A stretch of 64,000 bases of DNA from Acinetobacter brisouii CIP 110357 (lineage in GTDB: Bacteria; Pseudomonadota; Gammaproteobacteria; Pseudomonadales; Moraxellaceae): positions 62,001 to 126,000 of the forward strand of contig NZ_KI530763.1 in assembly GCF_000488275.1 (NCBI RefSeq), written 5' to 3'. This document shows, one piece after another, positions 28,269 to 36,018 of the stretch (position 1 is the stretch's first letter; each line of letters starts with the position of its first letter). A program made the translations under genes and the position numbers. The notes under the pieces were generated by a model. That model had not been told where the DNA came from. It worked only from the letters and a program-made list of their open reading frames with translations, and made no database searches.

Positions 28269-29219
28269 TTACAGATCTTTATCATTTAGACAAATATGCG
28301 CTGTTTTATGTTGATTGAAACTTCCTGATCCCGATCTTTTTAAAGAACAACTGATAATACCCAGACAGATAAAAACCGCACCCAGTAAAATATTCAGACT
28401 CAATGGCTCGTGCAACTGCACATGTCCAAAGAACATCCCCAATAAAGGCACACTCATAATTGAAATAGACGCGAGTGAAGCATCAATTTGACTGACAATC
28501 CAGTTCCACAGTAAAAATGCCAGCGCAGTCCCTAACACCGAACTATAGCCGACATACAGCAGTGTCATGTTGTTATGCCAAGCCAGATGGCTCAGATCTT
28601 CCGTGGCATATGCCAGCACATACAGCATTAGCCCGCCCATAAACAGTTGCCACATGGTCAGTTTGATTTTGTCATAACTTGCAAACTGCTTTTTCATATA
28701 CACCGTTGCACATGCCCAAAAGAACGCTGCCAAAATAATTAATAGCTCGCCAAACAAGGTCAGATTAAATTTTAAATGTAATAACTGATTGGACAAAATA
28801 ATCAGAATCCCCAACGTACCTAAACCTAGCCCGATCAGTTTTTGTGTATTTAGCCGTTCTGCCAGAAAATAGTGGGCTAACACCCCAATGATAATCGGCA
28901 TGGTATACACCAAAATTGCAGACAGTCCCGAACCCACATATTGCATGCCAAAGGTTGAAAGTCCGTAATAACCAATACACATCAGACCGCTTAGCAACAG
29001 AATTTTTGCCCATTCATGCCGACTCGGAAAGATCGATTTTTTCAGGAAAATTTGCAACAGCAATAAACACAATCCGCCAATCAGCAAACGTAATGCTGTG
29101 AAGAAGAACGGGGGAAACGTGTGTAAACTAATTTTCATAGGCACCCACAGGTAGCCCCACGTCAGGCACAGCAGAAAAATTGCCGCAAATACTCGTGGAT
29201 TCATTTCAATTACAGCCAT
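28269..29219 (-). CDS. EamA/DMT-family inner-membrane transporter
   Basis: About 316 residues with ten predicted transmembrane helices in two EamA repeats, as in RhaT/YdcZ-like drug/metabolite transporters. The N-terminal helix FAAIFLLCLTWGYLWVPMKISL and the sequence IGVLAHYFLAERL between repeats are characteristic. Start 29219 is the first ATG of the frame; 29204 is also possible and neither has a clear ribosome site. It is divergent from a LysR regulator, which is likely its controller. Substrate unknown (metabolite or drug export are precedents). Confidence 0.82.
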   Translation of the reverse strand: MAVIEMNPRVFAAIFLLCLTWGYLWVPMKISLHTFPPFFFTALRLLIGGLCLLLLQIFLKKSIFPSRHEWAKILLLSGLMCIGYYGLSTFGMQYVGSGLSAILVYTMPIIIGVLAHYFLAERLNTQKLIGLGLGTLGILIILSNQLLHLKFNLTLFGELLIILAAFFWACATVYMKKQFASYDKIKLTMWQLFMGGLMLYVLAYATEDLSHLAWHNNMTLLYVGYSSVLGTALAFLLWNWIVSQIDASLASISIMSVPLLGMFFGHVQLHEPLSLNILLGAVFICLGIISCSLKRSGSGSFNQHKTAHICLNDKDL

Positions 29220-29338
29220 CAAGTCAAATCAAGTACACAGCTTAGAGTGTTTTTAACATTAAAAAAAATGTTCTTAATTTATATATCCATCTATTTTTTT
29301 GATACCATAAATCTTCCCACTGTACAGAAGGTCTGAAG

Positions 29339-30196
29339 ATGATCAACATTGATTTAAGCGATATTAAAGCCTTTGTGGTCACAGCAGATTTGGGTAGCTT
29401 GTCTGCGGCTGCACAGCATTTGGGGCATTTACAGTCCAACATGACGGTAAAAATCAAAAAAATCGAAAATTACTATAAATATCCGCTCTTTGTACGCCAA
29501 CCTAAAGGTGTAGAACTGACCCCGAAAGGCCAATTGGTCTATGCCCAATATAAAAAGATGTTGGCCATTTGGGAAGAAACCGAGCAAAAAGTTGCTGCAC
29601 AAAATAACATTTTAAAATTTGGGATTAACTCCACCATGCGTGGCAATCACTTTGCCGAAATGATTCATACGCTGTATCAGCAGTATCCAAAGCTTTCTTT
29701 GACTTTTAAGACAGGTATTACCAAATCTTTAGAGTCACAAGTGGCAGAAGGCTTACTGGATTTTGCCTATATTTTTGGAGATCCACTGAATAAAAAGCTG
29801 GATTATCTTGCCAATGGTGAAGAAGAGCTGGTGTTAATTGGCAAAGGCCTAGGTGCAGATCTTGCTGAAAATCTTTCCAATCATCAAATTTTATGTTTGT
29901 CGGAAGATTGCTGCTATATGACTATTTTAGATAGTTTGTACCAGTCGTATAATTTGCCACAGACTGAGAAAATTTATATTTCAGAATTAGAAGACCTGAT
30001 TTGCTTCTCACAACTCGGACTTGGCATTGCCTTAATCGCCAGAAGCCTGATCAAAAAATATAAAATTGAGCATTATATTGAAATTCCAGAAAATTTAAGA
30101 ATCATGAAAGGCTATATCATTTCTCGAAAGCATCACAAATTCAGCCCGATTGAAAAAGATTGCATTGCGCTCAGTCAGCGTTGTGCCCTGCTTTAA
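29339..30196 (+). CDS. LysR-family transcriptional regulator
   Basis: 285 residues. The N-terminal winged helix-turn-helix begins IDLSDIKAFVVTADLGSLSAAAQHLGHLQSNMTVKIKKIE, an ordinary LysR DNA-binding domain with a slightly unusual recognition helix. The rest is a two-lobed effector-binding domain (IHTLYQQYPKLSLTFKTG). It is divergent from the EamA transporter across 116 bases that contain TATC-N13-GATA, a candidate LysR site, so it probably controls that gene and itself. The effector is unknown. Confidence 0.87.
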   Translation: MINIDLSDIKAFVVTADLGSLSAAAQHLGHLQSNMTVKIKKIENYYKYPLFVRQPKGVELTPKGQLVYAQYKKMLAIWEETEQKVAAQNNILKFGINSTMRGNHFAEMIHTLYQQYPKLSLTFKTGITKSLESQVAEGLLDFAYIFGDPLNKKLDYLANGEEELVLIGKGLGADLAENLSNHQILCLSEDCCYMTILDSLYQSYNLPQTEKIYISELEDLICFSQLGLGIALIARSLIKKYKIEHYIEIPENLRIMKGYIISRKHHKFSPIEKDCIALSQRCALL

Positions 30197-30348
30197 TAAC
30201 GCATTTGGATCAATGATTTTTGCGGATCAGAACAGGTTGACTGCCCTTCTGCATTAAGATTAAGAGTTTTTACTTCAATGTCGTGATGGTTTACTGTGAC
30301 AAGCAATCTGGCAAATTTTAAAGGCATGAGTCTGTTATTGACGATCAT
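30193..30348 (-). CDS. Candidate small ORF downstream of hvfC
   Basis: A 44-51 codon frame on the minus strand. The ATG at 30348 overlaps the end of hvfC by 14 bases, and an internal ATG is at 30327. It ends at the TAA overlapping the LysR stop. The residues (for example PLKFARLLVTVNHHDIEVK) look like a real folded peptide and codon use is normal. It has one Cys (SVSTCSDP-type context: STCSDP) and two adjacent His. No good Shine-Dalgarno is seen before either ATG, so translation could be coupled to hvfC or the frame may be a decayed end. I do not recognise the family. Confidence 0.35.
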   Translation of the reverse strand: MIVNNRLMPLKFARLLVTVNHHDIEVKTLNLNAEGQSTCSDPQKSLIQMRY

Positions 30349-31069
30349 GCAATAATTCACAGTCTTGTAAATAGACCAACAGTTGATCTAGTTGTTGCTG
30401 ATACTGTTTTTCATTCCACTCTGGAAAATACTGCTCAAGCATCTGTGTTAACTGTTCAGTCGATTGGGAGGCTTGACTGAGTGGTTCGATTAAAATTGCC
30501 ATGACAGGATGCAGCACATCAACCCGAATCTGATCTTGTGCATCACGCCACGCCATAATCGCGCTCGGCTGCGGTTGGCATTCATCGATAGACATGCCCG
30601 CCTGCCACTGATACACGGGATACTGATATACCAATACCCAAACTTGTGTTGTGAGTTGCCACTGTTCTGAGTTTTCTAATGTACGGTCTGATAATTCGAT
30701 CGTATCCAGATACAGCTCCAGCCATTCATATTGCAACAGCTCAGCCAACCACGGATATTGCTCAAGGGTAGCGTGTTGCTCCCGATTGAGATAGTCACGA
30801 AATTGCAGGGAAATTTCATTATAAAATGGCGACGGACATTGTTCTTTGGCAAAGAAATCATGAATCAACTGCTGCCACAGTGACTCAGGGAGCAGACTTT
30901 TGGCAATCGGGTAAACATTGTCAATAAAACTGGCGATATTGTTCAACAGTAGTTCACGGTACAACTGCAAACGCTCAGGTTGTAGCTGCGGCAACTGCGC
31001 AGGATCAGCCTGCCGAATAGCTTGGCAAAACTGATGTTGAACCTGCTGAAAATCAGGCTTGGTTTGCAT
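30335..31069 (-). CDS. hvfC: HvfC/BufC-type DUF2063 partner of the MNIO enzyme
   Basis: About 244 residues. The N-terminal half matches DUF2063, also called the putative DNA-binding domain: LQLYRELLLNNIASFIDNVYPIAKSLLP, then FFAKEQCPSPFYNEI and LAELLQYEWLELYLD. In characterised relatives this protein forms a complex with the MNIO enzyme and recognises the precursor peptide, so the old DNA-binding name is misleading. The ATG at 31069 has AGGGG seven bases upstream; an ATG at 31075 is also in frame. It overlaps the hvfB end by about 17 bases, indicating coupled translation. Confidence 0.82.
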   Translation of the reverse strand: MQTKPDFQQVQHQFCQAIRQADPAQLPQLQPERLQLYRELLLNNIASFIDNVYPIAKSLLPESLWQQLIHDFFAKEQCPSPFYNEISLQFRDYLNREQHATLEQYPWLAELLQYEWLELYLDTIELSDRTLENSEQWQLTTQVWVLVYQYPVYQWQAGMSIDECQPQPSAIMAWRDAQDQIRVDVLHPVMAILIEPLSQASQSTEQLTQMLEQYFPEWNEKQYQQQLDQLLVYLQDCELLHDRQ

Positions 31070-31880
31070 CTGCATACCCCTGCTGAATCTGTCGGATCTG
31101 TTGCAATTCTTGCTGTAACTCGAACCATGTAGGCAGATTAAAATCCCGCTCTAATAGTGTCGGACGCACACCAATGTGCTGATAGGTGTATCTCAATAAA
31201 TCCCAGACAGGATCAACAATCGCAGCGCCATGGGTATCGATCAATAAATCAGGGCTAACCTGCTGATGCCCTGCAACATGCAGATAACGTACCCGTTCAG
31301 GCGGCATGGCACGAATAAATGCCTGCGCATCACTGCCGTGATTGATACTGTTGACATAGACATTGTTGACATCGAGTAACAACTCACAATCCGCAGCGTC
31401 AAGGACTGCAACAACAAATTCGGCTTCGGTCATTTCTGCCGCAGGTATGGCATAGGTTGAGACATTTTCTATCACCAAACGCTGCCCTAAAATGTCCTGT
31501 ACCTTTAAAATCCGCTCGGCAACATAGCTGACAGCAGCTTCAGTCATCGGAATAGGCAGTAAATCATACAAATAGCCACCATCGTGGCTATAGCTTAAAT
31601 GTTCTGAGTACAATAGTGCATTATGCTGTTTCAAGAACTGTTTAATCTGTCCGACAAATTCCAGATTTAGCGGATGCGACCCGCCAATCGACAATGATAA
31701 GCCATGACAAATCAACGGTGTTCGCTCAACACATGCCGCAAACTGTTTGGCATGTCGCCCGCCAAAACCCATCCAGTTTTCAGGGGCAACTTCGATAAAA
31801 TCAGGTAACTGATTAGCCCGCAAAAATGCATCGATCAGCTCGCGCCGCAATCCCAAACCGACACCTGTCAAATTATGCAT
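31053..31880 (-). CDS. hvfB: MNIO (DUF692) multinuclear iron enzyme, HvfB/BufB type
   Basis: 275 residues, TIM-barrel MNIO family. Start 31880 (MHNLTGVGLG) has GAGG upstream; a TTG at 31892 is rejected. Metal-ligand segments are visible in order: FIEVAPENW, LICHGLSLSIG, LLYSEHLSY, LVIENVS, LLLDVNNVYVNSINHG, YLHVAGH and PTLLERD. Family members oxidise cysteines of partner peptides to oxazolone/thioamide or thiooxazole groups that bind copper. It lies between the precursor gene hvfA and the partner hvfC with tight spacing. The exact product is inferred from Haemophilus HvfB and the bufferin systems. Confidence 0.9.
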   Translation of the reverse strand: MHNLTGVGLGLRRELIDAFLRANQLPDFIEVAPENWMGFGGRHAKQFAACVERTPLICHGLSLSIGGSHPLNLEFVGQIKQFLKQHNALLYSEHLSYSHDGGYLYDLLPIPMTEAAVSYVAERILKVQDILGQRLVIENVSTYAIPAAEMTEAEFVVAVLDAADCELLLDVNNVYVNSINHGSDAQAFIRAMPPERVRYLHVAGHQQVSPDLLIDTHGAAIVDPVWDLLRYTYQHIGVRPTLLERDFNLPTWFELQQELQQIRQIQQGYADANQA

Positions 31881-31936
31881 GCCATTCCTCAATACATCAC
31901 CCTGTCAACAGTTGTCAGGTTAGCATCAGCTTTAGG

Positions 31937-32200
31937 TTAGTGGTTGCTACCACATGAAGCATCGCCAGCTTTATGACCACCACAAGAAGCATCAGCAGCT
32001 TTTTTATGCTGCACTGTTTTATGTTGCGTTGATTTTTTCATCATCGCGCGTTTGGCTTCACCACATTGACCATCTTTGGCTTTACTGCTTTGCACACTGC
32101 TGGCTGAAGCGGGCTGATTGTCCGCTGCATGGGCTGCTGTACCTGTTACTGACAATGCCAATAGTGCAGCAACTGAGGTCATACTATGTAATTTATTCAT
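31937..32200 (-). CDS. hvfA: HvfA-type Cys/His-rich precursor peptide (RiPP metallophore)
   Basis: 87 residues. A Sec signal peptide (about 1-25) ends at AHA. The mature part contains exactly three Cys (46, 73, 83), all in a D-x-x-C-G-x-x-K/H repeat: DGQCGEAK, DASCGGHK and DASCGSNH. Between the first two repeats is a Lys/His-rich linker (H60, H65). Relatives carry EGKCG motifs; this one uses DxxCG, a variant. AGGAAAG precedes the ATG. Genes for the MNIO enzyme and its partner follow immediately. The expected product is an exported, modified copper-binding peptide. Modification of these variant motifs is inferred. Confidence 0.82.
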   Translation of the reverse strand: MNKLHSMTSVAALLALSVTGTAAHAADNQPASASSVQSSKAKDGQCGEAKRAMMKKSTQHKTVQHKKAADASCGGHKAGDASCGSNH

Positions 32201-32238
32201 CGTGCTTTCCTAACTCAATCGGGATGTAAAAATGATCA

Positions 32239-32252
32239 TGTACCAAGGTACA
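32239..32252. promoter_or_regulatory. Short perfect inverted repeat in the hvfA upstream region
   Basis: TGTACC and GGTACA separated by two bases, centred about 45 bases before the hvfA ATG. Position suits an operator or a promoter element. The regulator is unknown. Confidence 0.35.
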
Positions 32253-32327
32253 CAAAGAGGCGGTTAAAGTACCGATTTGTGACAATCAGCATGCATTTTG
32301 CGACCCAGATACCATTTCAAGCTAAGT

Positions 32328-32542
32328 TTAATCTTTCAAGCTTAATGCTAAATACGCTTTCATTATTTTTTTGTAGCTTATTGCATTTTTCCTGATCGGA
32401 TTAAGCATTTTGAACTCTTCAACGCTTAAAGGTACACCTGTATATTTTTCGGTTCCGATCTCAATCCTGTATATTTTATATCAGCATCAATGAGATCTGT
32501 AGAGAGCCATGCATTGATCTGGATGGCCCATTCAAGTAACCC
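32328..32542 (-). pseudogene. Frameshifted remnant of a small gene between tusA and hvfA
   Basis: Two overlapping minus-strand frames read like one broken protein. The first (32542 to about 32470) gives LLEWAIQINAWLSTDLIDAD and continues out of frame to a stop at 32426. The second (about 32475 to 32328) gives RIEIGTEKYTGVPLSVEEF, then LNPIRKNAISYKKIMKAYLA and a stop. Joining them with a one-base shift near 32470 gives a continuous peptide of about 70 residues. No start codon is found in the first frame just after the tusA stop. I do not recognise the family. The rest of the 357-base gap holds the hvfA promoter region. Confidence 0.45.
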
Positions 32543-32557
32543 ATACTTTTGTCAGGC

Positions 32558-32815
32558 TTAACCCTTTTTCACCAAGTAATGGTATTCCTTCTTCTGTTGC
32601 TCATCGAGCTGCTCTTCCTGCAACAACAGTTCATGTCCCAAATGCATACAAAACTTTGGAATGTCCCATGAGGTTGAGGGATCAGTCGCAAACACCTCTA
32701 CCACTTCACCTGATTTGGCTTTACGAATCGCTTGATGCAACATCATGACAGGTTCAGGGCAACGCAGCCCACGGGTATTGAGTTGAATGGCAGGAGTAAC
32801 AGGAGCTTCAGACAT
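32558..32815 (-). CDS. tusA: Sulfurtransferase TusA
   Basis: 85 residues. The active Cys is in the family motif [12 protein letters not shown] near the start. The [12 protein letters not shown] strand-helix and the terminal FYHLVKKG-like YHYLVKKG are typical. TusA carries persulfide sulfur to tRNA thiolation and other acceptors. It is upstream of hvfA on the same strand but 357 bases away, so co-transcription is uncertain. Confidence 0.92.
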   Translation of the reverse strand: MSEAPVTPAIQLNTRGLRCPEPVMMLHQAIRKAKSGEVVEVFATDPSTSWDIPKFCMHLGHELLLQEEQLDEQQKKEYHYLVKKG

Positions 32816-32989
32816 GGTAAACCCAAGATAAAAAATCGACTTTATTTTAGCATAAAGTACAACAGGACTTGTTTTTTCTCAATTCGTTGTATTGTCGTTG
32901 CAAGATGCAGTTTATTAGATGCATCTCGGTTTTTTCTTCGGTATGATTGAGGCCCATTCAGTAAAAAAACACCCATTTTAGGAACAATC

Positions 32990-33829
32990 ATGCACGAGGA
33001 ATCAAGCCCATCGTGGGGGATGCGAGGCTTAAGAAAATGGTTAGGCACAGCGCCTGAAACCCGAGATGAATTATTAAAACTTGTCCAAGATTCTCGCCGT
33101 TTTTTAGAACCCGATACAGTGGCCATGCTTGAAGGCGTGCTGGACTTACCTGCCACCAAAATTCGCGAAGTCATGACACCCCGTACCGCCATGATCAGCT
33201 TACAAGAAGATGACGAACTGCTCGACATTTTGCATGTCCTGATTGATTCGGCACATTCACGCTTTCCTGTGTTTTCAACCGACCAGCCTGAAAATGTGGT
33301 GGGGATTTTACTGGCAAAAGATTTATTGCCATTTTTGATTGACCCGAAAGCCAAACTCGATATTCGTGCGATTATGCGCCAGCCTGTGTTCGTGCCTGAA
33401 AGTGCCCGTTCTGACCAAGTGCTGCGTATGCTCAAAAACACTCAGACCCATATTGCGATTGTGATTGATGAATACGGTGCAACCTCTGGTCTGGTTACGC
33501 TCGAAGATATCTTAGAAGAAATTGTCGGGGAAATTGAGGATGAACATGACACGGCAGATGAAGAAGCCAGTTATATTGTCCCTGACCCGAAACATAACAC
33601 TGCCAACGCATGGCTGGTGCAAGCACTGACTCCAATTGAATATTTTAACAGTGTACTAGATGCCGATTTCTCAGATGATGAAGTTGAAACAGTTGGTGGT
33701 TTACTGTTACAAGAACTCGGTTTAGTTAATGATTTGCAGGGACAAGTGATTGAACTGAACCAATGGCAATTTACCATTTTAGAAGCTGATGCACGTACAA
33801 TTCATCTAATTCAGGCTGTGCGTCAATGA
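32990..33829 (+). CDS. corC: HlyC/CorC family CBS-domain transporter-associated protein
   Basis: 279 residues. Two CBS domains (about 65-185) start at VMTPRTAMISLQ and contain RFPVFS and HIAIVIDEYGATSGLVTLEDILEEIVGEI. The C-terminal 80 residues form the CorC_HlyC domain (ETVGGLLLQELG). This is the soluble short form, without the transmembrane DUF21 domain. It has been linked to Mg/Co efflux. It overlaps lnt by four bases (ATGA), the usual corC-lnt (ybeX-lnt) pair. Confidence 0.92.
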   Translation: MHEESSPSWGMRGLRKWLGTAPETRDELLKLVQDSRRFLEPDTVAMLEGVLDLPATKIREVMTPRTAMISLQEDDELLDILHVLIDSAHSRFPVFSTDQPENVVGILLAKDLLPFLIDPKAKLDIRAIMRQPVFVPESARSDQVLRMLKNTQTHIAIVIDEYGATSGLVTLEDILEEIVGEIEDEHDTADEEASYIVPDPKHNTANAWLVQALTPIEYFNSVLDADFSDDEVETVGGLLLQELGLVNDLQGQVIELNQWQFTILEADARTIHLIQAVRQ

Positions 33830-35385
33830 GTCAAATCTTCATCGCAAAATCTTCTAAAAATAATAGCACGGCAAAACTTCCACTTTGGCTCGGTAGCCTG
33901 ATTGCCTTACTGGCAGGTTCCGCCTTTATTTTCGCTTTAGCGCCCTATTATATTTGGATTGTGGCACTGATTAGTCCTGCCGTCTTATATGCTTGCCTGC
34001 AACATCGTTCTGCCCCTCAAGCCTTACTGATTGGCTGGTGTTACGGTTTCGGCTTGTGGTTTGTGGGTGCATTTTGGTTATACACCTCGATTCATGAATA
34101 CGGCGATACCAGTGCCTTTGTCAGTGTGTTACTGATCGCAATTATGGCCAGCATTATGGCCCTGTTTAGTGCGCTACAAGCTTGGGTCTACCGACGCTTT
34201 TTCCCTGAAACACCGCTGACTTTTGCACCCCTCTGGGTGTTTTTTGAATGGGCAAAAACCTGGGTGTTTACAGGCTTTCCGTGGCTATTTGTCGGTTATG
34301 CATTTACCGAGCGCTTTTTAGACCAATATGCACCACTATTTGGGGTCTTTGGAATCTCGTTTATTGCGGTAACAATTGCCTGTGGTCTGGTGGAAATCAT
34401 TCGGCGCAAATGGTTTTGGGCTGTACCGATCGTGGTCTTGCTGGCAGGTGCATGGGCCGCTTCGTTTGTGGTATTTGTACAGCCAAAAGCCGAGAAACCG
34501 CTACAGGTATCGTTGATTCAGGGCAATATCCCGCAAGATCTGAAATGGCTGACCAGCTATCAGAACCGTACACTGGACATTTACCACGACTTAAGCGCTC
34601 CTGAATGGGGTCGTGATCTGGTGGTTTGGCCAGAGTCTTCGATTCCGATGCCGCAAACTGCCATTGAGCCATTTTTACAAGACATTAACCGTCAAGCGCT
34701 TGCCAAACATTCGGCATGGGTGACAGGCATCCCTTACTTTGATGAAGCTGGTTCGATCAAGGCACAAAAACCGTTGTTCTATAATGCCCTGATGGCTTCT
34801 GGCGAACAGGCTTCTGGGTTATACCAGAAACAGCGTCTTGTGCCATTTGGTGAATACGTGCCACTGGCAGGCTTACTCAAGTGGGTTTTGCCATCACTGC
34901 AAAATGATGCCAGTGCAGGTGGATTTACCGCAGGTCAGTTAGGGCAAAAACCACTGTCTGTAAAGGGACACAATTTAGGTTCAGTGATTTGTTATGAAGT
35001 CGCTTATCCAAATCTGACCCGCCTGAACGCCGAACATAGTGACTTTATGGTGACAGTGTCCAATGATGCATGGTTTACAGGCACCGCAGGCCCTTGGCAG
35101 CATTTACAAATGGTTCAGATGCGTGCCAAAGAAAATGGACGCTGGTTTATTCGTGCCACCAATACAGGGGTGACTGCGTTTATTGATGCACAAGGACATA
35201 TTGTCAAACAGGCACCTCAAGATAAAACCTTTGTATTGCGCGGTGACTTGCCTGCATATACAGGTCAAACCTTGTATAACCGTTTGGGCAATGCGCCTGT
35301 GCTGATCTTCTGTCTATTGTTGTTATTGCTGAGTTTGCGCTATCGTCCACGTCAGATTGACGTGTCGTTTAAGTCTCGTCGTTAA
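33826..35385 (+). CDS. lnt: Apolipoprotein N-acyltransferase
   Basis: 519 residues. About six to eight N-terminal transmembrane helices are followed by a nitrilase-fold periplasmic domain. The catalytic triad is visible: Glu in VVWPESSIPMP, Lys in YQKQRLVPFGEYVP and Cys in SVICYEVAYP. It adds the third acyl chain to the N-terminal Cys of lipoproteins. It overlaps corC by four bases and shares its promoter. Length and motifs are normal. Confidence 0.95.
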   Translation: MSQIFIAKSSKNNSTAKLPLWLGSLIALLAGSAFIFALAPYYIWIVALISPAVLYACLQHRSAPQALLIGWCYGFGLWFVGAFWLYTSIHEYGDTSAFVSVLLIAIMASIMALFSALQAWVYRRFFPETPLTFAPLWVFFEWAKTWVFTGFPWLFVGYAFTERFLDQYAPLFGVFGISFIAVTIACGLVEIIRRKWFWAVPIVVLLAGAWAASFVVFVQPKAEKPLQVSLIQGNIPQDLKWLTSYQNRTLDIYHDLSAPEWGRDLVVWPESSIPMPQTAIEPFLQDINRQALAKHSAWVTGIPYFDEAGSIKAQKPLFYNALMASGEQASGLYQKQRLVPFGEYVPLAGLLKWVLPSLQNDASAGGFTAGQLGQKPLSVKGHNLGSVICYEVAYPNLTRLNAEHSDFMVTVSNDAWFTGTAGPWQHLQMVQMRAKENGRWFIRATNTGVTAFIDAQGHIVKQAPQDKTFVLRGDLPAYTGQTLYNRLGNAPVLIFCLLLLLLSLRYRPRQIDVSFKSRR

Positions 35386-35394
35386 TTCAAGCAA

Positions 35395-35424
35395 CGTGTT
35401 GGTTGCATCTGGGTAGCCAACACG
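35395..35424. terminator. Hairpin after lnt
   Basis: CGTGTTGG and CCAACACG form an 8-bp stem with a 14-base loop and little T-run. It lies between the convergent lnt and the 35434-35769 gene. Confidence 0.4.
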
Positions 35425-35433
35425 ATCAATCAT

Positions 35434-35769
35434 TTAATACTGAAAATTCATCACCAAATATGTGACTACACCAGCCAAAAACAGCATGGGTAGATGCTGA
35501 TAGATGCGTATGATGCGTTGCTCAAATGGATATTTGATACCACTCACTGACAGCGTTAAAATTTGCAATGCACCAATAAAACCTAAACTTGTGCAGGATG
35601 CAAATAAACTCAGCGCAAAGAATCCCAAAACGATCTGACTTTCAGCATGACTGACATGCCATAAAACATCTGCCACATGCTTTGCGGGCAATAAACTGGC
35701 AATTAAACACACTGATTTAAGCATTTTCCAGTGCAACTCATGCACATCATCCAAGAATAAGGTTTTCAT
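35434..35769 (-). CDS. Uncharacterised small membrane protein
   Basis: 111 residues, not recognised. Three hydrophobic stretches at about residues 16-36, 43-75 (long, possibly two helices) and 90-108 suggest three or four membrane segments. The N-terminus is polar (MKTLFLDDVHELHW) and the C-terminus ends MNFQY. There is one internal charged loop, KYPFEQRIIRIYQH. It lies alone between lnt and priA on the minus strand. The gene could be a genus-specific protein of the DUF4149 type, but I cannot support that. Confidence 0.6.
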   Translation of the reverse strand: MKTLFLDDVHELHWKMLKSVCLIASLLPAKHVADVLWHVSHAESQIVLGFFALSLFASCTSLGFIGALQILTLSVSGIKYPFEQRIIRIYQHLPMLFLAGVVTYLVMNFQY

Positions 35770-36018
35770 GCTTTATCTCTTCCGATAAAAACATTGTCTT
35801 TTGCATTATGCGAAGTTTTAAAACCAAGAAACAGCCTGATTTCCGTCCATCTTTAGAGTTTCTTGTAACTATTGGCTTTGATAATTATTCTTGTTCTAAA
35901 TTAAGATGTTAAATTATTCTTGATGACTGCTTTTCAGGTAAATTTTGCATTTTTTCAGTGTCAGACTTGTCAACATCCAGACAAATCTTGCATAGTGCTG
36001 TCAAATTCAAAATAAGTG

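Noticed and set aside
32990..35385. corC-lnt as an unusual fusion or coupling
   Set aside because: The four-base overlap is the ordinary arrangement in gammaproteobacteria.
35880..35922. Direct repeat AATTATTCTTG (two copies about 31 bases apart) upstream of priA
   Set aside because: A/T-rich 11-base repeat without promoter context; likely chance.
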